Below are positions 15,404 through 24,350 of a DNA stretch of 43,273 nucleotides, in pieces; position 1 is the first letter of the stretch, and every line of letters begins with the position of its first letter. A model generated the notes under the pieces. It searched no databases. It saw nothing but the letters and a program-made list of their open reading frames with translations, and had not been told where the DNA came from. The translations under genes and the position numbers were made by a program. Location: positions 1-43,273 of the forward strand of contig CAZDIO010000006.1 of the NCBI GenBank assembly GCA_964505555.1. The letters are read 5' to 3'. The stretch comes from CAZDIO01 sp964505555. Its GTDB lineage: Bacteria > Bdellovibrionota_C > UBA2361 > SZUA-149 > CAZDIO01.

Positions 15404-18400
15404 GTAAAATCACAAATGAAGAGACGGTTGAAGCTGCCGCACTAGGTTGGTTATCAGAACTTGGATATACACCCATTCAAGGGCTTGAAATAGCGCCAGA
15501 GAGCCCCAAATCAGAGCGCCAAAGCTATGGGGATGTCTTCCTGATTGAGCGCGTCAGAGCTGCCATTAAAAGGCTTAACCCCCACTTACCTAAGGATGCG
15601 CGTGAAGATGCACTTCGGTTTCTATTGCAAAGCGAGCGCCCATCCTTAATCGAAGAAAACCGACGTTTGCACAAAGCTATCGTTGAAGGTGTGCCAATAG
15701 AATACTTTGGCGACGATGGAGTGCTACGGGGAGATAGAGCCAAAGTTATTAATTTTGAGGATGCCTCCTCTAATGATTGGTTGGCTGTTAATCAATTTAC
15801 TGTAATTGAACCAGGAGCACGAGGTGCAAATCGACGCCCTGATATCGTGGTCTTTGTGAATGGACTTCCTCTAGGTGTGATTGAATTAAAAAATCCTGGT
15901 AACGAGAATGCAACTGTGGAGGCTGCATTCAATCAATTGCAGACCTACAAATCTCAGGTTCCGATTCTGTTTCGAGTCAACGCGGTCTTAATCGTATCAG
16001 ATGGTTTGAATGCTCGGATCGGATCGCTTACAGCCGACAAAGAACGCTTTATGCCGTGGCGGACGATTGACGGCGAAGATATCGCCCCAAAGGGGACAGC
16101 AGAGCTTGAAATTTTACTAAAGGGTGTGTTTGAGAAGCAAATCTTTCTGAACCTTCTGAAGGATTTTATCGCCTTTGCGGATGACGGCGCTGACGTTAGA
16201 AAGATTCTTGCGGGCTACCATCAATTTTATGCTGTAAATCGTGCTGTTGCCTCTACGTTACGAGCAGTCAAGAAGGTCGAGGATTCAGGAGCGGTTTGCG
16301 AAAAGCCTTCCGAATACGGGTTAAAGGATGTTGCCACTCAGCCTAAAGGAGACCGCAAGATCGGAGTTATCTGGCATACACAGGGGAGCGGCAAAAGCTG
16401 GCTTATGGCGTTTTATGCTGGGGTAATCATCAAGAATCCTCAGATGGAAAATCCTACATTAGTTGTAATCACGGATCGAAATGATCTTGATGATCAACTC
16501 TTCTCCACCTTTGGGCTTGCAAAAGATCTTTTACGACAAACTCCGCAGCAAGCTACGAGTCGAGAAGAGTTAAGAGTTTTGTTAGATGGCAATCCATCAG
16601 GTGGTGTAATTTTTACAACAATTCATAAATTTAGCCCAGAAAATGGCGCGCAAACAATGCCGCCGCTTACAAGTCGCCGCAATGTGATCGTCATAGCTGA
16701 TGAGGCGCATCGTAGCCAATATGGATTTAAAGCAAAGGTTGAACAATCGAGTGGTGCAATTTCATATGGGTTCGCCAAGTATCTCCGCGATGCGTTACCC
16801 AATGCGTCTTTTATCGGATTTACAGGCACACCAATTGAGAAGGATGACGTAAACACCCCCGCTGTTTTCGGTAACTACATCGACATTTATGACATAAGCC
16901 GTGCCGTTGAGGATGGTGCGACGGTGCCGATCTATTATGAGAGTCGCCTTGCTAGGATTGAACTCGATGAAGATGAGAAGCCCAAAGTAGATGCTGAGGT
17001 TGAGGAGCTGACTGAGGATCAGGCACAGACTGAGCAAGAGCGTCTAAAACGAAAGTGGGCAAGCGTCGAGGCTTTGGTAGGGGCAGAAAAGCGCATCGAG
17101 TTAATCGCACAGGATCTTGTTCAGCACTACGAGGATCGTATTGCAGGGTTGGACGGCAAGGCAATGATAGTTTGTATGAGCCGCCGAATTTGCGTCGATC
17201 TTTACAAACAGATCACAAAACTCCGCCCTGCTTGGCACAGCGAGGATGACGAAGCTGGGACTATTAAAGTTGTTATGACTGGATCAGCATCCGATCCTGC
17301 TGAATGGCAGGAGCATATCGGGAAGAGGTCAAAGGCACGGCGGGAGCTTTTGGCAAAACGAGCAAAGGATTCGGAGGATCCGCTACGGCTCGTTATCGTT
17401 TGCGATATGTGGCTTACAGGTTTTGATGCACCCTCGATGCACACGATGTATATCGATAAGCCGATGAAGGGTCACGGGTTAATGCAAGCGATCGCCAGAG
17501 TGAATAGAGTCTTTAAGGATAAGCCTGCTGGATTGATTGTTGACTATATCGGCATCGCACAAAACCTGAAGAATGCGCTCGGACAATATTCAAAACCAGA
17601 TCAGGAGCAAACTGGCATCAATGAAGAAGAAGCCGTAGCCGTAATGATGGAAAAATACGAAATCGTTAAGGCGATGTATCACGGGTTTGATTATCAGAAA
17701 GCACTTTCTGGGACCCCAGGCGAGAGATTAACTGCAATGGCTGGCGCAATTGAATGGGTCTTGAGAATGCAACAAGAGGCGGCAGCAAAGGAAACCAAAG
17801 AGGATGCTAAGAAGCGTGCTCATCGTCGTTATGGTGACGCCGTGTTAGCACTCTCAAAGGCGTTTGCTCTAGCTGCTGCAAGTGATGAAGCCAGAGGTAT
17901 CCGGGAAGAAGTGGGATTTTTTCAAGCAATTCGTGCGGCGCTGATAAAAAGTTCGCTGACTAACGGCAAGAGTGGTGCTGATCGCGATTTTGCAATTCAA
18001 CAAATTGTTAGCCGTGCTGTCGTCTCGACCGAGATAATTGATATTCTCAAAGCTACTGGCATTCAGACCCCAGATATATCGATTTTATCAGATGATTTTC
18101 TTGAAGAAGTCCGTGGTCTCGATAAAAAGAACCTTGCCCTTGAGGCGCTCAAGAAGCTGATCAACGGAGAGGTTCATTCACAAAGCAAGAGAAACGTTGT
18201 GCTCGGTCGAGCATTCTCTGAACGACTCGAAGCTGCAATTGCAAGATATCACGCCAATGCCATTACTACCGTTGAGGTCTTGGAGGAGTTAATTAAGCTC
18301 GCCAAGGAGATGCGAGCCGCACGCGAGCGCGGGGAAGACGAGGGATTGAGCCCAGAAGAGATCGCTTTTTATGATGCTCTTGCACAGAACGAAAGCGCCC

Positions 18401-18630
18401 GGGATGTTATGGGTGAACCTGCCCTGAAAGTAATCGCCCACGAGCTTTTGGTTAGCATTAAGTCGAATTTGTCAGTCGATTGGATGCATCGGGAGGCGGC
18501 ACGTGCTCGGATGCGAGTGCTCGTTAAACGAATCCTTAGGAAATATGGATACCCGCCAGATCTCCAAGATGGTGCGGTCAGGTTGGTGTTGGAGCAGGCG
18601 GAGGCGCTATCGGCGGAGTGGGCGCGATGA
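15400..18630 (+). CDS. hsdR: Type I restriction endonuclease subunit R
   Basis: This 1076-residue HsdR is full length. The N-terminal nuclease domain has RRPDIVVF with D148 and VIELKN with E162 and K164. The motor has Walker A TQGSGKS at 327-333 and the DEAH box at 434-437, then the SF2 helicase blocks FTGTP, LTGFDAPS and AIARVNR. It translocates and cuts unmethylated DNA in complex with HsdM and HsdS. The start overlaps the previous stop by 4 nt. The stop codon lies directly at the edge of repeat copy A, yet the C-terminus looks complete, so the island boundary falls exactly at the end of this operon. Confidence 0.96.
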   Translation: MSKITNEETVEAAALGWLSELGYTPIQGLEIAPESPKSERQSYGDVFLIERVRAAIKRLNPHLPKDAREDALRFLLQSERPSLIEENRRLHKAIVEGVPIEYFGDDGVLRGDRAKVINFEDASSNDWLAVNQFTVIEPGARGANRRPDIVVFVNGLPLGVIELKNPGNENATVEAAFNQLQTYKSQVPILFRVNAVLIVSDGLNARIGSLTADKERFMPWRTIDGEDIAPKGTAELEILLKGVFEKQIFLNLLKDFIAFADDGADVRKILAGYHQFYAVNRAVASTLRAVKKVEDSGAVCEKPSEYGLKDVATQPKGDRKIGVIWHTQGSGKSWLMAFYAGVIIKNPQMENPTLVVITDRNDLDDQLFSTFGLAKDLLRQTPQQATSREELRVLLDGNPSGGVIFTTIHKFSPENGAQTMPPLTSRRNVIVIADEAHRSQYGFKAKVEQSSGAISYGFAKYLRDALPNASFIGFTGTPIEKDDVNTPAVFGNYIDIYDISRAVEDGATVPIYYESRLARIELDEDEKPKVDAEVEELTEDQAQTEQERLKRKWASVEALVGAEKRIELIAQDLVQHYEDRIAGLDGKAMIVCMSRRICVDLYKQITKLRPAWHSEDDEAGTIKVVMTGSASDPAEWQEHIGKRSKARRELLAKRAKDSEDPLRLVIVCDMWLTGFDAPSMHTMYIDKPMKGHGLMQAIARVNRVFKDKPAGLIVDYIGIAQNLKNALGQYSKPDQEQTGINEEEAVAVMMEKYEIVKAMYHGFDYQKALSGTPGERLTAMAGAIEWVLRMQQEAAAKETKEDAKKRAHRRYGDAVLALSKAFALAAASDEARGIREEVGFFQAIRAALIKSSLTNGKSGADRDFAIQQIVSRAVVSTEIIDILKATGIQTPDISILSDDFLEEVRGLDKKNLALEALKKLINGEVHSQSKRNVVLGRAFSERLEAAIARYHANAITTVEVLEELIKLAKEMRAARERGEDEGLSPEEIAFYDALAQNESARDVMGEPALKVIAHELLVSIKSNLSVDWMHREAARARMRVLVKRILRKYGYPPDLQDGAVRLVLEQAEALSAEWAR

Positions 18631-18777
18631 TCTGGTGCCCCTGGATCTGGTGGCCCTGGATCTGGTGGATGGCAACTCGGAAAATCCAATAACAGTAAGC
18701 GCTTAAGAGCAGATTAATTTACATTGAAATTGCGTCCATGGGTTGGGGTGCACCAGAAGAAGAGCACCAGAAGAAGA
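18631..18777 (+). mobile_element. MITE-like repeat, copy A (full length) with tandem ends
   Basis: The 99-bp unit spans 18660-18758. It starts ATCTGGTG and ends TGCACCAGA, so the ends are inverted repeats (TCTGGTGCA against its complement). The middle has the 10-bp palindrome TAAGCGCTTA. It differs from copy D by about eight bases by eye. The left end is preceded by two extra partial copies of the terminal motif (GGATCTGGTG-type), and on the right GCACCAGAAGAAGA is repeated twice (18750-18777). No coding capacity is seen, so any transposition would need an enzyme elsewhere. Confidence 0.72.
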
Positions 18778-19130
18778 GGCATCAAATCCAAGGCCGCGCC
18801 TTCAAGTGATGACATCAAATTCTTCAAGGGCCCAAACGTAGAGACTGCCCAACAGTTTTTCTTTTTTAAGATCAGCTCCAACAAAACACGTTCTTTTGCC
18901 CGGAAACAAAACGATAAACACGTTCGATTACGCTTATGCATAGCCAATTCACGCTAGACACTGTAATAGAGACCGACTTCGGATAATCATCTTATATGAG
19001 AGTTGGACAGAGGGAGGTTCAATGAATTATCAGGTGGTTAAGCCAGCTCCCGGGAACGCTTTGAGATCGTTCCTTATCAGGCGAGAAACTATGCTATAGA
19101 TTAAACATAGAGTTTCGAGAGGATCGAATT
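18778..19130. other. Non-coding stretch between repeat A and the 88-aa gene
   Basis: Short open frames exist on both strands (18714-18957), but they start inside the repeat and look like chance. A 25-codon frame with a GGGAGG site (19022-19099) could be a leader. Just before the next gene, GAAACTATG (19085-19093) and CATAGAGTTTC (19106-19116) form an imperfect inverted repeat that may be an operator. Confidence 0.35.
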
Positions 19131-19397
19131 ATGGAACACACAAAATTAACGTGGCACCAGATACAGCAGCAATACGATCACGAGTGGGTTCAGCTCATCG
19201 AATATGAGTGGCCGGAGGGAGCGCCGTTTCCGGTGGAGGGTGTGGTTCAGTTTCATGCACGCACCAGGAAGGAATTCAATGCTCTGTCGCGACAGCACCC
19301 GACGCCTGATGCAGCGTGCGTTTTTGTTGGTAAGGTAGAGCTACCATCTGGGACCGTCCTTAGCGCTAATGCCATGAGAATGCGTGCATGCGAGTAA
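19131..19397 (+). CDS. Hypothetical 88-aa protein paired with an aspartic protease gene
   Basis: This small soluble protein starts MEHTKLTWHQIQQQYDHEWV and ends VLSANAMRMRACE. I do not know its function. Small proteins with this W-x2-I-x3-Y-x3-WV opening are, as I recall, often encoded just before a retropepsin-like protease. That is the case here: the stop overlaps the start of the protease fragment by 10 bp (19388). GAGAGG lies about 8 bases before the ATG. The partner is truncated, so the pair may no longer work. Confidence 0.68.
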   Translation: MEHTKLTWHQIQQQYDHEWVQLIEYEWPEGAPFPVEGVVQFHARTRKEFNALSRQHPTPDAACVFVGKVELPSGTVLSANAMRMRACE

Positions 19398-19522
19398 TTC
19401 ACTTTGATCCTTCGTCCGAGCTCCCAATTGTTGAAGCTAGAATTCGAGGGAAACTTGATTCTCGTGTAATTCGATTAGTTTTCGACACGGGGCTGGCTGA
19501 GATCTGGTGCATGGCAACTTAG
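19388..19522 (+). pseudogene. Truncated retropepsin-like aspartic protease
   Basis: The frame starts MRVIHFDPSSELPIVEARIR and continues to VIRLVFDTGLAEIW. The DTG is the catalytic aspartate motif of retroviral-type aspartic proteases. Such proteins usually run beyond 100 residues, but this one stops after 44. From the base after LAE the sequence is repeat copy B (starting at 19502), and the last codons and TAG come from the repeat. The rest of the protease is absent downstream. The gene was therefore broken by the repeat or by a recombination at it. Confidence 0.68.
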
Positions 19523-19548
19523 AAAATCCAATAATAGTAAGTGCTTAG
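19502..19548 (+). mobile_element. MITE-like repeat, copy B (left half)
   Basis: ATCTGGTGCATGGCAACT opens the copy, followed by the conserved AATCCAATAA block, and homology ends near GTGCTTAG. It shares the ATAATAGTAAG variant with copy E, so B and E may be one subfamily. It truncates the aspartic protease gene. Confidence 0.68.
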
Positions 19549-19625
19549 TTTGTTAATTGTTTTTGAGAGAAACGTTCAAAGACTTCAAATATGAGATGTG
19601 CCTCTATCAGCTTGATTCTAAAATA

Positions 19626-20285
19626 TTACGGGTTTCGATAAACCTCCCAATTGCTAAATTCGAGTGTGCCGGTGCAACAATCAATAATTCTCTCAATGTC
19701 TGCAACAAGCCCCATTGTCCTTAATATTGCGAAGCCCTGTATTTTGAGGTTGGGAAAAACTTCAGCAATGCGGGAGGCCGAGGCAAGCATAGTTCTACCT
19801 TTCGTTATTACATCATCCACTACTAGAGCTCTTGGAGTGGAAATTAGGGCGGGGTTACATTCTATCGATTCATAATGCGCAACTACTGAGGGGCGATCAC
19901 CAGGAGAACTGTAGGCGGATTTCTTGACCGAATGAATTCGTTTTAAGCAAGGAACCATAGCGGCAGCTAATCCATGTTTTACTAGAGCTAAACAGATCTG
20001 CTTGCTGACCCAAAGTGTATTTTCTGGCGAGATGAATGGTCCATGCGGAAATGGCGAACTGTTGGGAATAGGTATGACGGTGAGGTCTCTACCAAACCAA
20101 CCCGGGAAATTTATATGCTGCTGAGAGAGCCGCTCTACAATGGCATCAATCTTTCCAGGGATATCATGCTTGATAGCATCTCGTACTTTACGAGATTGAA
20201 TTGAAACGTCACTCATGCCACGCGGGGAATAGATTAAGAATGAGGAGAAATTGATTTTAGACAGTAACTGCGGCTCGTTCTTCAC
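19626..20285 (-). CDS. PRTase-type protein paired with DprA-like gene
   Basis: This type I phosphoribosyltransferase-like protein has the PRPP-binding motif VVDDVITKGRT at residues 155-165. Upstream blocks LIYSPRG and VIPIPNSSPFP resemble ComF-type relatives. A longer frame reaches 20327, but GTG 20285 is preferred because AGAGGG lies five bases upstream. It gives 219 residues and a 29-bp overlap with the DprA-like gene. An ATG at 20216 is the other option, but it would drop the conserved YSPRG block. PRTases with DprA-like partners are, from memory, discussed among nucleotide-centred conflict systems. The substrate is unknown. Confidence 0.74.
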   Translation of the reverse strand: MKNEPQLLSKINFSSFLIYSPRGMSDVSIQSRKVRDAIKHDIPGKIDAIVERLSQQHINFPGWFGRDLTVIPIPNSSPFPHGPFISPENTLWVSKQICLALVKHGLAAAMVPCLKRIHSVKKSAYSSPGDRPSVVAHYESIECNPALISTPRALVVDDVITKGRTMLASASRIAEVFPNLKIQGFAILRTMGLVADIERIIDCCTGTLEFSNWEVYRNP

Positions 20286-20946
20286 GGCTACCCTCTGGAA
20301 GCGAACCGAGAAGGTTCGAGAAATCACGATCGGAGAGCACTTCAGCTCCGTATTTAAGAAGCTCTTTTGGCCAAGTGAGGGCTGGGTTGTTGACTGAAGA
20401 TTCTAGAATATATAGTGGCCTTCCCAGTCTTAATGCTTCCCAACCTTGATGAAGAGATCCACTCTTATCTTGCGCCTCTATAATGACCGTCGCATCACTT
20501 AGAAGTGCCATTACTCGATTACGTTGGGGGAAGTTCTCTCTCTTACTTGGATATCCAGAGGGGAATTGTGAAACTACAAGATACTCTCGCATGATTGTTT
20601 CCTGAAGCTTACGGTTTTTACTCGGAAAGAATTGTTCGATTGAATTCCCAAGCACCGCTATAGTTGGAGTCCCGTTCTCAATAGCTGTCTGGTGAGCAAT
20701 CGTATCAATCCCTTCGGCAAGTCCACTTAATATAATAATTCCTTCTTTAGCCAGCAGTCGACTCAGTTTAGCGGCACGACGTAGTCCCGCTTCCGAAGCG
20801 TTGCGCGATCCAACGATTGACACACGCTTTTTGATCTTTAGTAAATTAACGTTACCAACTGCATAAAGCTTCTCGGGTGCGTTCTTCTGTTCGACGCTGT
20901 TGAGAGGGCCTAGTAATTCAGTAGTGGAGATCTCTTGAATCTGCAT
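20257..20946 (-). CDS. DprA/Smf-like Rossmann protein
   Basis: This 229-residue protein is a single DprA/Smf Rossmann domain. Motifs in order are SIVGSRNAS at 43-51, LSGLAEGIDTIAHQ at 73-86, QRNRVMALLSDATVIIEAQ at 141-159 and KSGSLHQG at 161-168. It lacks the extra N-terminal and C-terminal domains of many transformation DprA proteins. So it is better seen as the short accessory form than as the housekeeping protein that loads RecA. It is the first gene of a two-gene minus-strand operon with the overlapping phosphoribosyltransferase. Known DprA proteins bind single-stranded DNA. Whether this one senses DNA or a nucleotide ligand is unknown. Confidence 0.82.
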   Translation of the reverse strand: MQIQEISTTELLGPLNSVEQKNAPEKLYAVGNVNLLKIKKRVSIVGSRNASEAGLRRAAKLSRLLAKEGIIILSGLAEGIDTIAHQTAIENGTPTIAVLGNSIEQFFPSKNRKLQETIMREYLVVSQFPSGYPSKRENFPQRNRVMALLSDATVIIEAQDKSGSLHQGWEALRLGRPLYILESSVNNPALTWPKELLKYGAEVLSDRDFSNLLGSLPEGSREERAAVTV

Positions 20947-21014
20947 GATGAAACCTTAACTATATTAAATTGTTTTGGCAAAATAGAAACTAAGGACCTG
21001 GTGCGAATAGCGAG

Positions 21015-21096
21015 ATTTGACGCATGGCAACTCGGAAACTCCAATAACAGTAAGCGCTTAAGAGCAGATTAATTTACATAGAAACTGCGTCCATGG
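21015..21096 (+). mobile_element. MITE-like repeat, copy C (right end missing)
   Basis: The copy runs from a degenerate left end (ATTTGACGCATGGCAACT) through AATCCAATAACAG-type sequence and the palindrome TAAGCGCTTA to GCGTCCATGG, then homology stops before the right terminal repeat. A further CTGGTGC motif lies at 20998-21004. It is closest to copies A and D. Confidence 0.68.
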
Positions 21097-21425
21097 AAGG
21101 ATCTCGAAAATCTTCGAGAAGGAGGATGACTAAATTAATCGGCTCAACCGCATTAAAGAAGATTCTAACATCGAAGCATCCTTCGGTTCCGTAATGGTCC
21201 GCCCTGCCTTCGCGGCAATTAATTTCGCCTGGCGTCTCAAACACTTTTTCGATCAGAGAGAGTTGTTACATACCGCCAGCGCCAAGCGCCGAACACCTTA
21301 AATTAATAGGAATAGTGCTAAGAACCTTCATTTAGATATTTGCATCAAATATCTATCGAAATATCGCTCTTTCCCTGTAAGTAAATAAGAGTTGAAATAA
21401 GTTCCAGAACGCAAAAAAGTATAGA
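21097..21425. other. Gene-poor stretch with a possible small minus-strand frame
   Basis: On the minus strand an open frame from about 21265 to 21074 (possible GTG start at 21244, 56 aa) reads protein-like: GRADHYGTEGCFDVRIFFNA, then LLLEDFRDP. Its last residues and stop lie inside repeat copy C. It may be another gene tail cut at a repeat. I do not recognise it. No clear plus-strand promoter for the surface protein gene was found. Confidence 0.3.
21333..21355. promoter_or_regulatory. 10-bp-arm hairpin upstream of the surface protein gene
   Basis: TAGATATTTG and CAAATATCTA form perfect arms around CAT. It lies about 70 bp before the GTG start and has no T tract, so it may be an operator or leader hairpin. 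Confidence 0.5.
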
Positions 21426-24338
21426 GTGAAAGAATCTACAAAAATTAGGCAAAGAGCTTACTCTTTTTTATTTACGACAGTAATCGTTCTTTTGTGCCTA
21501 ATATTTATCTCGCCATCAACTCTTCTCGCCACAGGGGAAAGTGACGTTGACAGTGACGGGGTCAATCGTAGTCAGGAGCTATTAGACGGGACTAATTCTA
21601 ACAATGCTGACAGTTTTATCGAGCGAGGATCTACTACCTATTGTGTTGATTGGAACGGTTTTCTAGGCAGCTTAAAACAGGTTTTAGAGTTGCGTAATGC
21701 AGGTTGCTCAGTGCTGTCTTTACGAACGCAGTTACGAGATATCGCTGGTAATGTGCAAAATACGCTTAACTTTACACTTTCGCCTTCCGAGCAGTTTGAT
21801 CTCATACTAAATGATTTAAGTGGTTTTGAAGCTGAAAGCTACGGCACAGTTTGCTCAACTATTTTAAGCGGGGATAGTGGCACGCTCTCTGCTCAACTTT
21901 CAGTGTATGATTTGAGCAATGGTTCCTTTCGGTTTGCCTATGCAGCGCCATTTATTCCTGGTCGCACCGGTTCGCAGTATCTGGGTTATAATCATATCTT
22001 TCCAAGTCTTAATCCGGCACAGCGAGAAAACTTTGTTGCGGGATTTATTCAGATTTCAAATGAAGAGACGAGCAATCAGTCAGGAAAGGTCATCTTTTCT
22101 TCGCATAGTGGCACGCAGTTAAAGGAGCAGGCGGTTAGTATCGCGGCTCGTGGCAGGGTGGATATCGATACTCACTCAATCGGTGCAAATTCTGTTGGAA
22201 TGATTGAGTGGCGCCCTAATGCGGGGGATAAAAAGTTTCGCGTCGTGTTAACTCGCTACTACTTTGCAGGTAATTCATCTACACTGCCTCTCGTTGCGGC
22301 AGTTTCACTGTCGGCGAAGCGTGGTTCTGGATATCTGCTAGCCGCTGCCTTTGATACGACGAATCGAATTACAGCAGTTGAGCTTAGCAATACTTTACTT
22401 AGTACTGTCGAGGTGGCGGTGACAGTTTACAATGCCGAAGGAGAGGAGGCGAGTAATCAGCCGGGCACAATTACGATTCCGGCTAAAAGCACTCGTCATA
22501 TGGTGCTCAATGAATCAATAGCTTCAGGAATTGGCAAAGTAGCGATAGAGCCAAATACCCCACAATCGGTAGTTGCTACATTGCTTGAATACCAACTAAA
22601 CGGTGAACAAAGTCTGAGTAGCGGTTTAGCTGTCGATTTGAAAGCGGGGTTTGGTGCAAATCAGCGAGCGTCTTACAATAACTTTCTTGGCAGTTGTCGG
22701 CTACGTTTGGCAAATATCTCTTCAACTGACCGTTCTGCGGCAATCTCGATGAAGCGCTACGATGGGACAACTATCTCGATTGATTCGCCGGTAGCAGTAC
22801 CTGCAGATAGTGTGGTTGAGGTAGATATCTGTAGTAACGATACTCAATCTGCTTACGGCGAAGTTGTGATGACTCCTCAAGCAGCTGAAGTTTTAACTGG
22901 TAATTTGATTCGAATGAATAGTGAAGGCACTGCCGAGCTTAGTAACCAGCTAGTCGAGCAAAGTATCTGTTCCGCAAATATCGCAGCAGATCCAGCTTCT
23001 CTCTCTCTTGTTGTAGGAAGCAATACACCGCAGAGCTTTACAATAACTAATAACTCATCAGCAGTGACCGCTACTGCGATTGAAGCAACTCTTCCCGATG
23101 GTTGGGATGTGATACAAGATGCATCAGATTGCGCCAGTGTAGCACCGGGAGATACTTGCGAACTTGAGCTTACTCCAGGTGCCACTGTGTATGGAGACAC
23201 AAATGTGTCGATTCGGGGAACAAATACTCAGCAGGTGGATAATACAGTTTCCGTAGATGCTCCGACAGAAGCAACAATAACAGTGACGGGTTCGCCGCTA
23301 ACCCTTAGTACAAACGGCCCAACTGGCACGTTGACAATCAACAATACTTCGCTCTATACCGCAGCAACAAATATCACTGCTGATTTTACTGGCACGGCGC
23401 TTGACGGGAATGTCACAGAAACTGGAAATACTTGTGCAAGTCTTGCCCCAGCTTCAAGTTGTACTCTGACTTTTACTCCAGGTAGCACTGTTGTGTCAGA
23501 GACGAATTTTCCTATACAGGGCGGCAATACAAACGCGCTGACGGCGGCGATTGAGATCGAATCAAGCGTTACACTTGATGCCATGAATCCAAGTTCAGGT
23601 GCGGGAGCAGGTGGAGTAGGGGTGACATTGACCGGAACCGATTTGACCGGTGCGACCGGAGTAACCTTCGGTGGTGTGGCTGCAACATCGGTAAATGTTG
23701 TAAATTCTACGACTGTTACTTTGGTGACTCCGGCTCATGCCGCGGGAGCGGTTGATGTTGTTATTACCACGCCAGACGGCAGTGCAACGCTTACTAACGG
23801 TTACACTTACTTGGCGACAGCTGTCGGTCAATCGGCATACGGTGGTGCGATCGCGTGCCTTAACGGTGGACTTAACAACCTCATTGCAGCGACAGCGGAT
23901 AATGGTACGAATATTCAGTGGGGAGGTAACGGTATCGCCATCGGAGCGGGGGCGCAAAGTAATACTGATGGTGCCTCAAATACAGCTGCAATTGTCTCTG
24001 CGCTTGGTAATAATGGTGGCACTCCTTATTCTGCGAAGCTTTGTAACGACTATGAGGTCGATTCGCAGGGTAATACTCCGTGCGAGGCGGGAAACACCTG
24101 TTATAACGACTGGTTCTTGCCAGCAGGAAATAACACAGGTGTTTCTGGTCAACTCAATTGTCTCTACACAAATCGGGTAGCGATTGGTGGATTTGGTGCC
24201 TTATATTATAGTTCTACTGAGTCCAGTGGAAATCCAACATCGGACACTTGGACGCAATTTTTCCCAAATGGTGGTGAATTCACTGTTACTAAAAATGTGG
24301 GATACAGTGCACGGTGCGTTAGGGCGTTTACTCCTTAG
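21426..24338 (+). CDS. Large exported surface protein with TIG and DUF1566-like domains
   Basis: This 970-residue protein is exported. The N-terminus (KIRQRAYSFLFTTVIVLLCL) is a signal peptide, probably cut after LLA near residue 36. Next comes a calcium-binding TSP3-like stretch, SDVDSDGVNRSQELLDGTN. Residues 60-510 are beta-rich with no clear family. Two related modules near 515-600 and 615-710 share C-x3-AP-x3-C and TPG-x-TV. An IPT/TIG domain follows at about 715-800. The C-terminal 170 residues resemble DUF1566 (WFLPAGNN, YYSSTES, YSARCVRAF), found on lectin-like surface proteins. A role in adhesion or the cell envelope is inference. The GTG start has only a weak ribosome site. It lies between repeat copies C and D. 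Confidence 0.8.
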   Translation: MKESTKIRQRAYSFLFTTVIVLLCLIFISPSTLLATGESDVDSDGVNRSQELLDGTNSNNADSFIERGSTTYCVDWNGFLGSLKQVLELRNAGCSVLSLRTQLRDIAGNVQNTLNFTLSPSEQFDLILNDLSGFEAESYGTVCSTILSGDSGTLSAQLSVYDLSNGSFRFAYAAPFIPGRTGSQYLGYNHIFPSLNPAQRENFVAGFIQISNEETSNQSGKVIFSSHSGTQLKEQAVSIAARGRVDIDTHSIGANSVGMIEWRPNAGDKKFRVVLTRYYFAGNSSTLPLVAAVSLSAKRGSGYLLAAAFDTTNRITAVELSNTLLSTVEVAVTVYNAEGEEASNQPGTITIPAKSTRHMVLNESIASGIGKVAIEPNTPQSVVATLLEYQLNGEQSLSSGLAVDLKAGFGANQRASYNNFLGSCRLRLANISSTDRSAAISMKRYDGTTISIDSPVAVPADSVVEVDICSNDTQSAYGEVVMTPQAAEVLTGNLIRMNSEGTAELSNQLVEQSICSANIAADPASLSLVVGSNTPQSFTITNNSSAVTATAIEATLPDGWDVIQDASDCASVAPGDTCELELTPGATVYGDTNVSIRGTNTQQVDNTVSVDAPTEATITVTGSPLTLSTNGPTGTLTINNTSLYTAATNITADFTGTALDGNVTETGNTCASLAPASSCTLTFTPGSTVVSETNFPIQGGNTNALTAAIEIESSVTLDAMNPSSGAGAGGVGVTLTGTDLTGATGVTFGGVAATSVNVVNSTTVTLVTPAHAAGAVDVVITTPDGSATLTNGYTYLATAVGQSAYGGAIACLNGGLNNLIAATADNGTNIQWGGNGIAIGAGAQSNTDGASNTAAIVSALGNNGGTPYSAKLCNDYEVDSQGNTPCEAGNTCYNDWFLPAGNNTGVSGQLNCLYTNRVAIGGFGALYYSSTESSGNPTSDTWTQFFPNGGEFTVTKNVGYSARCVRAFTP

Positions 24339-24350
24339 AAACTACACGGG

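Noticed and set aside
18714..18957. Overlapping frames on both strands after hsdR
   Set aside because: They start or end inside repeat A, and neither shows a ribosome site or a recognisable motif.
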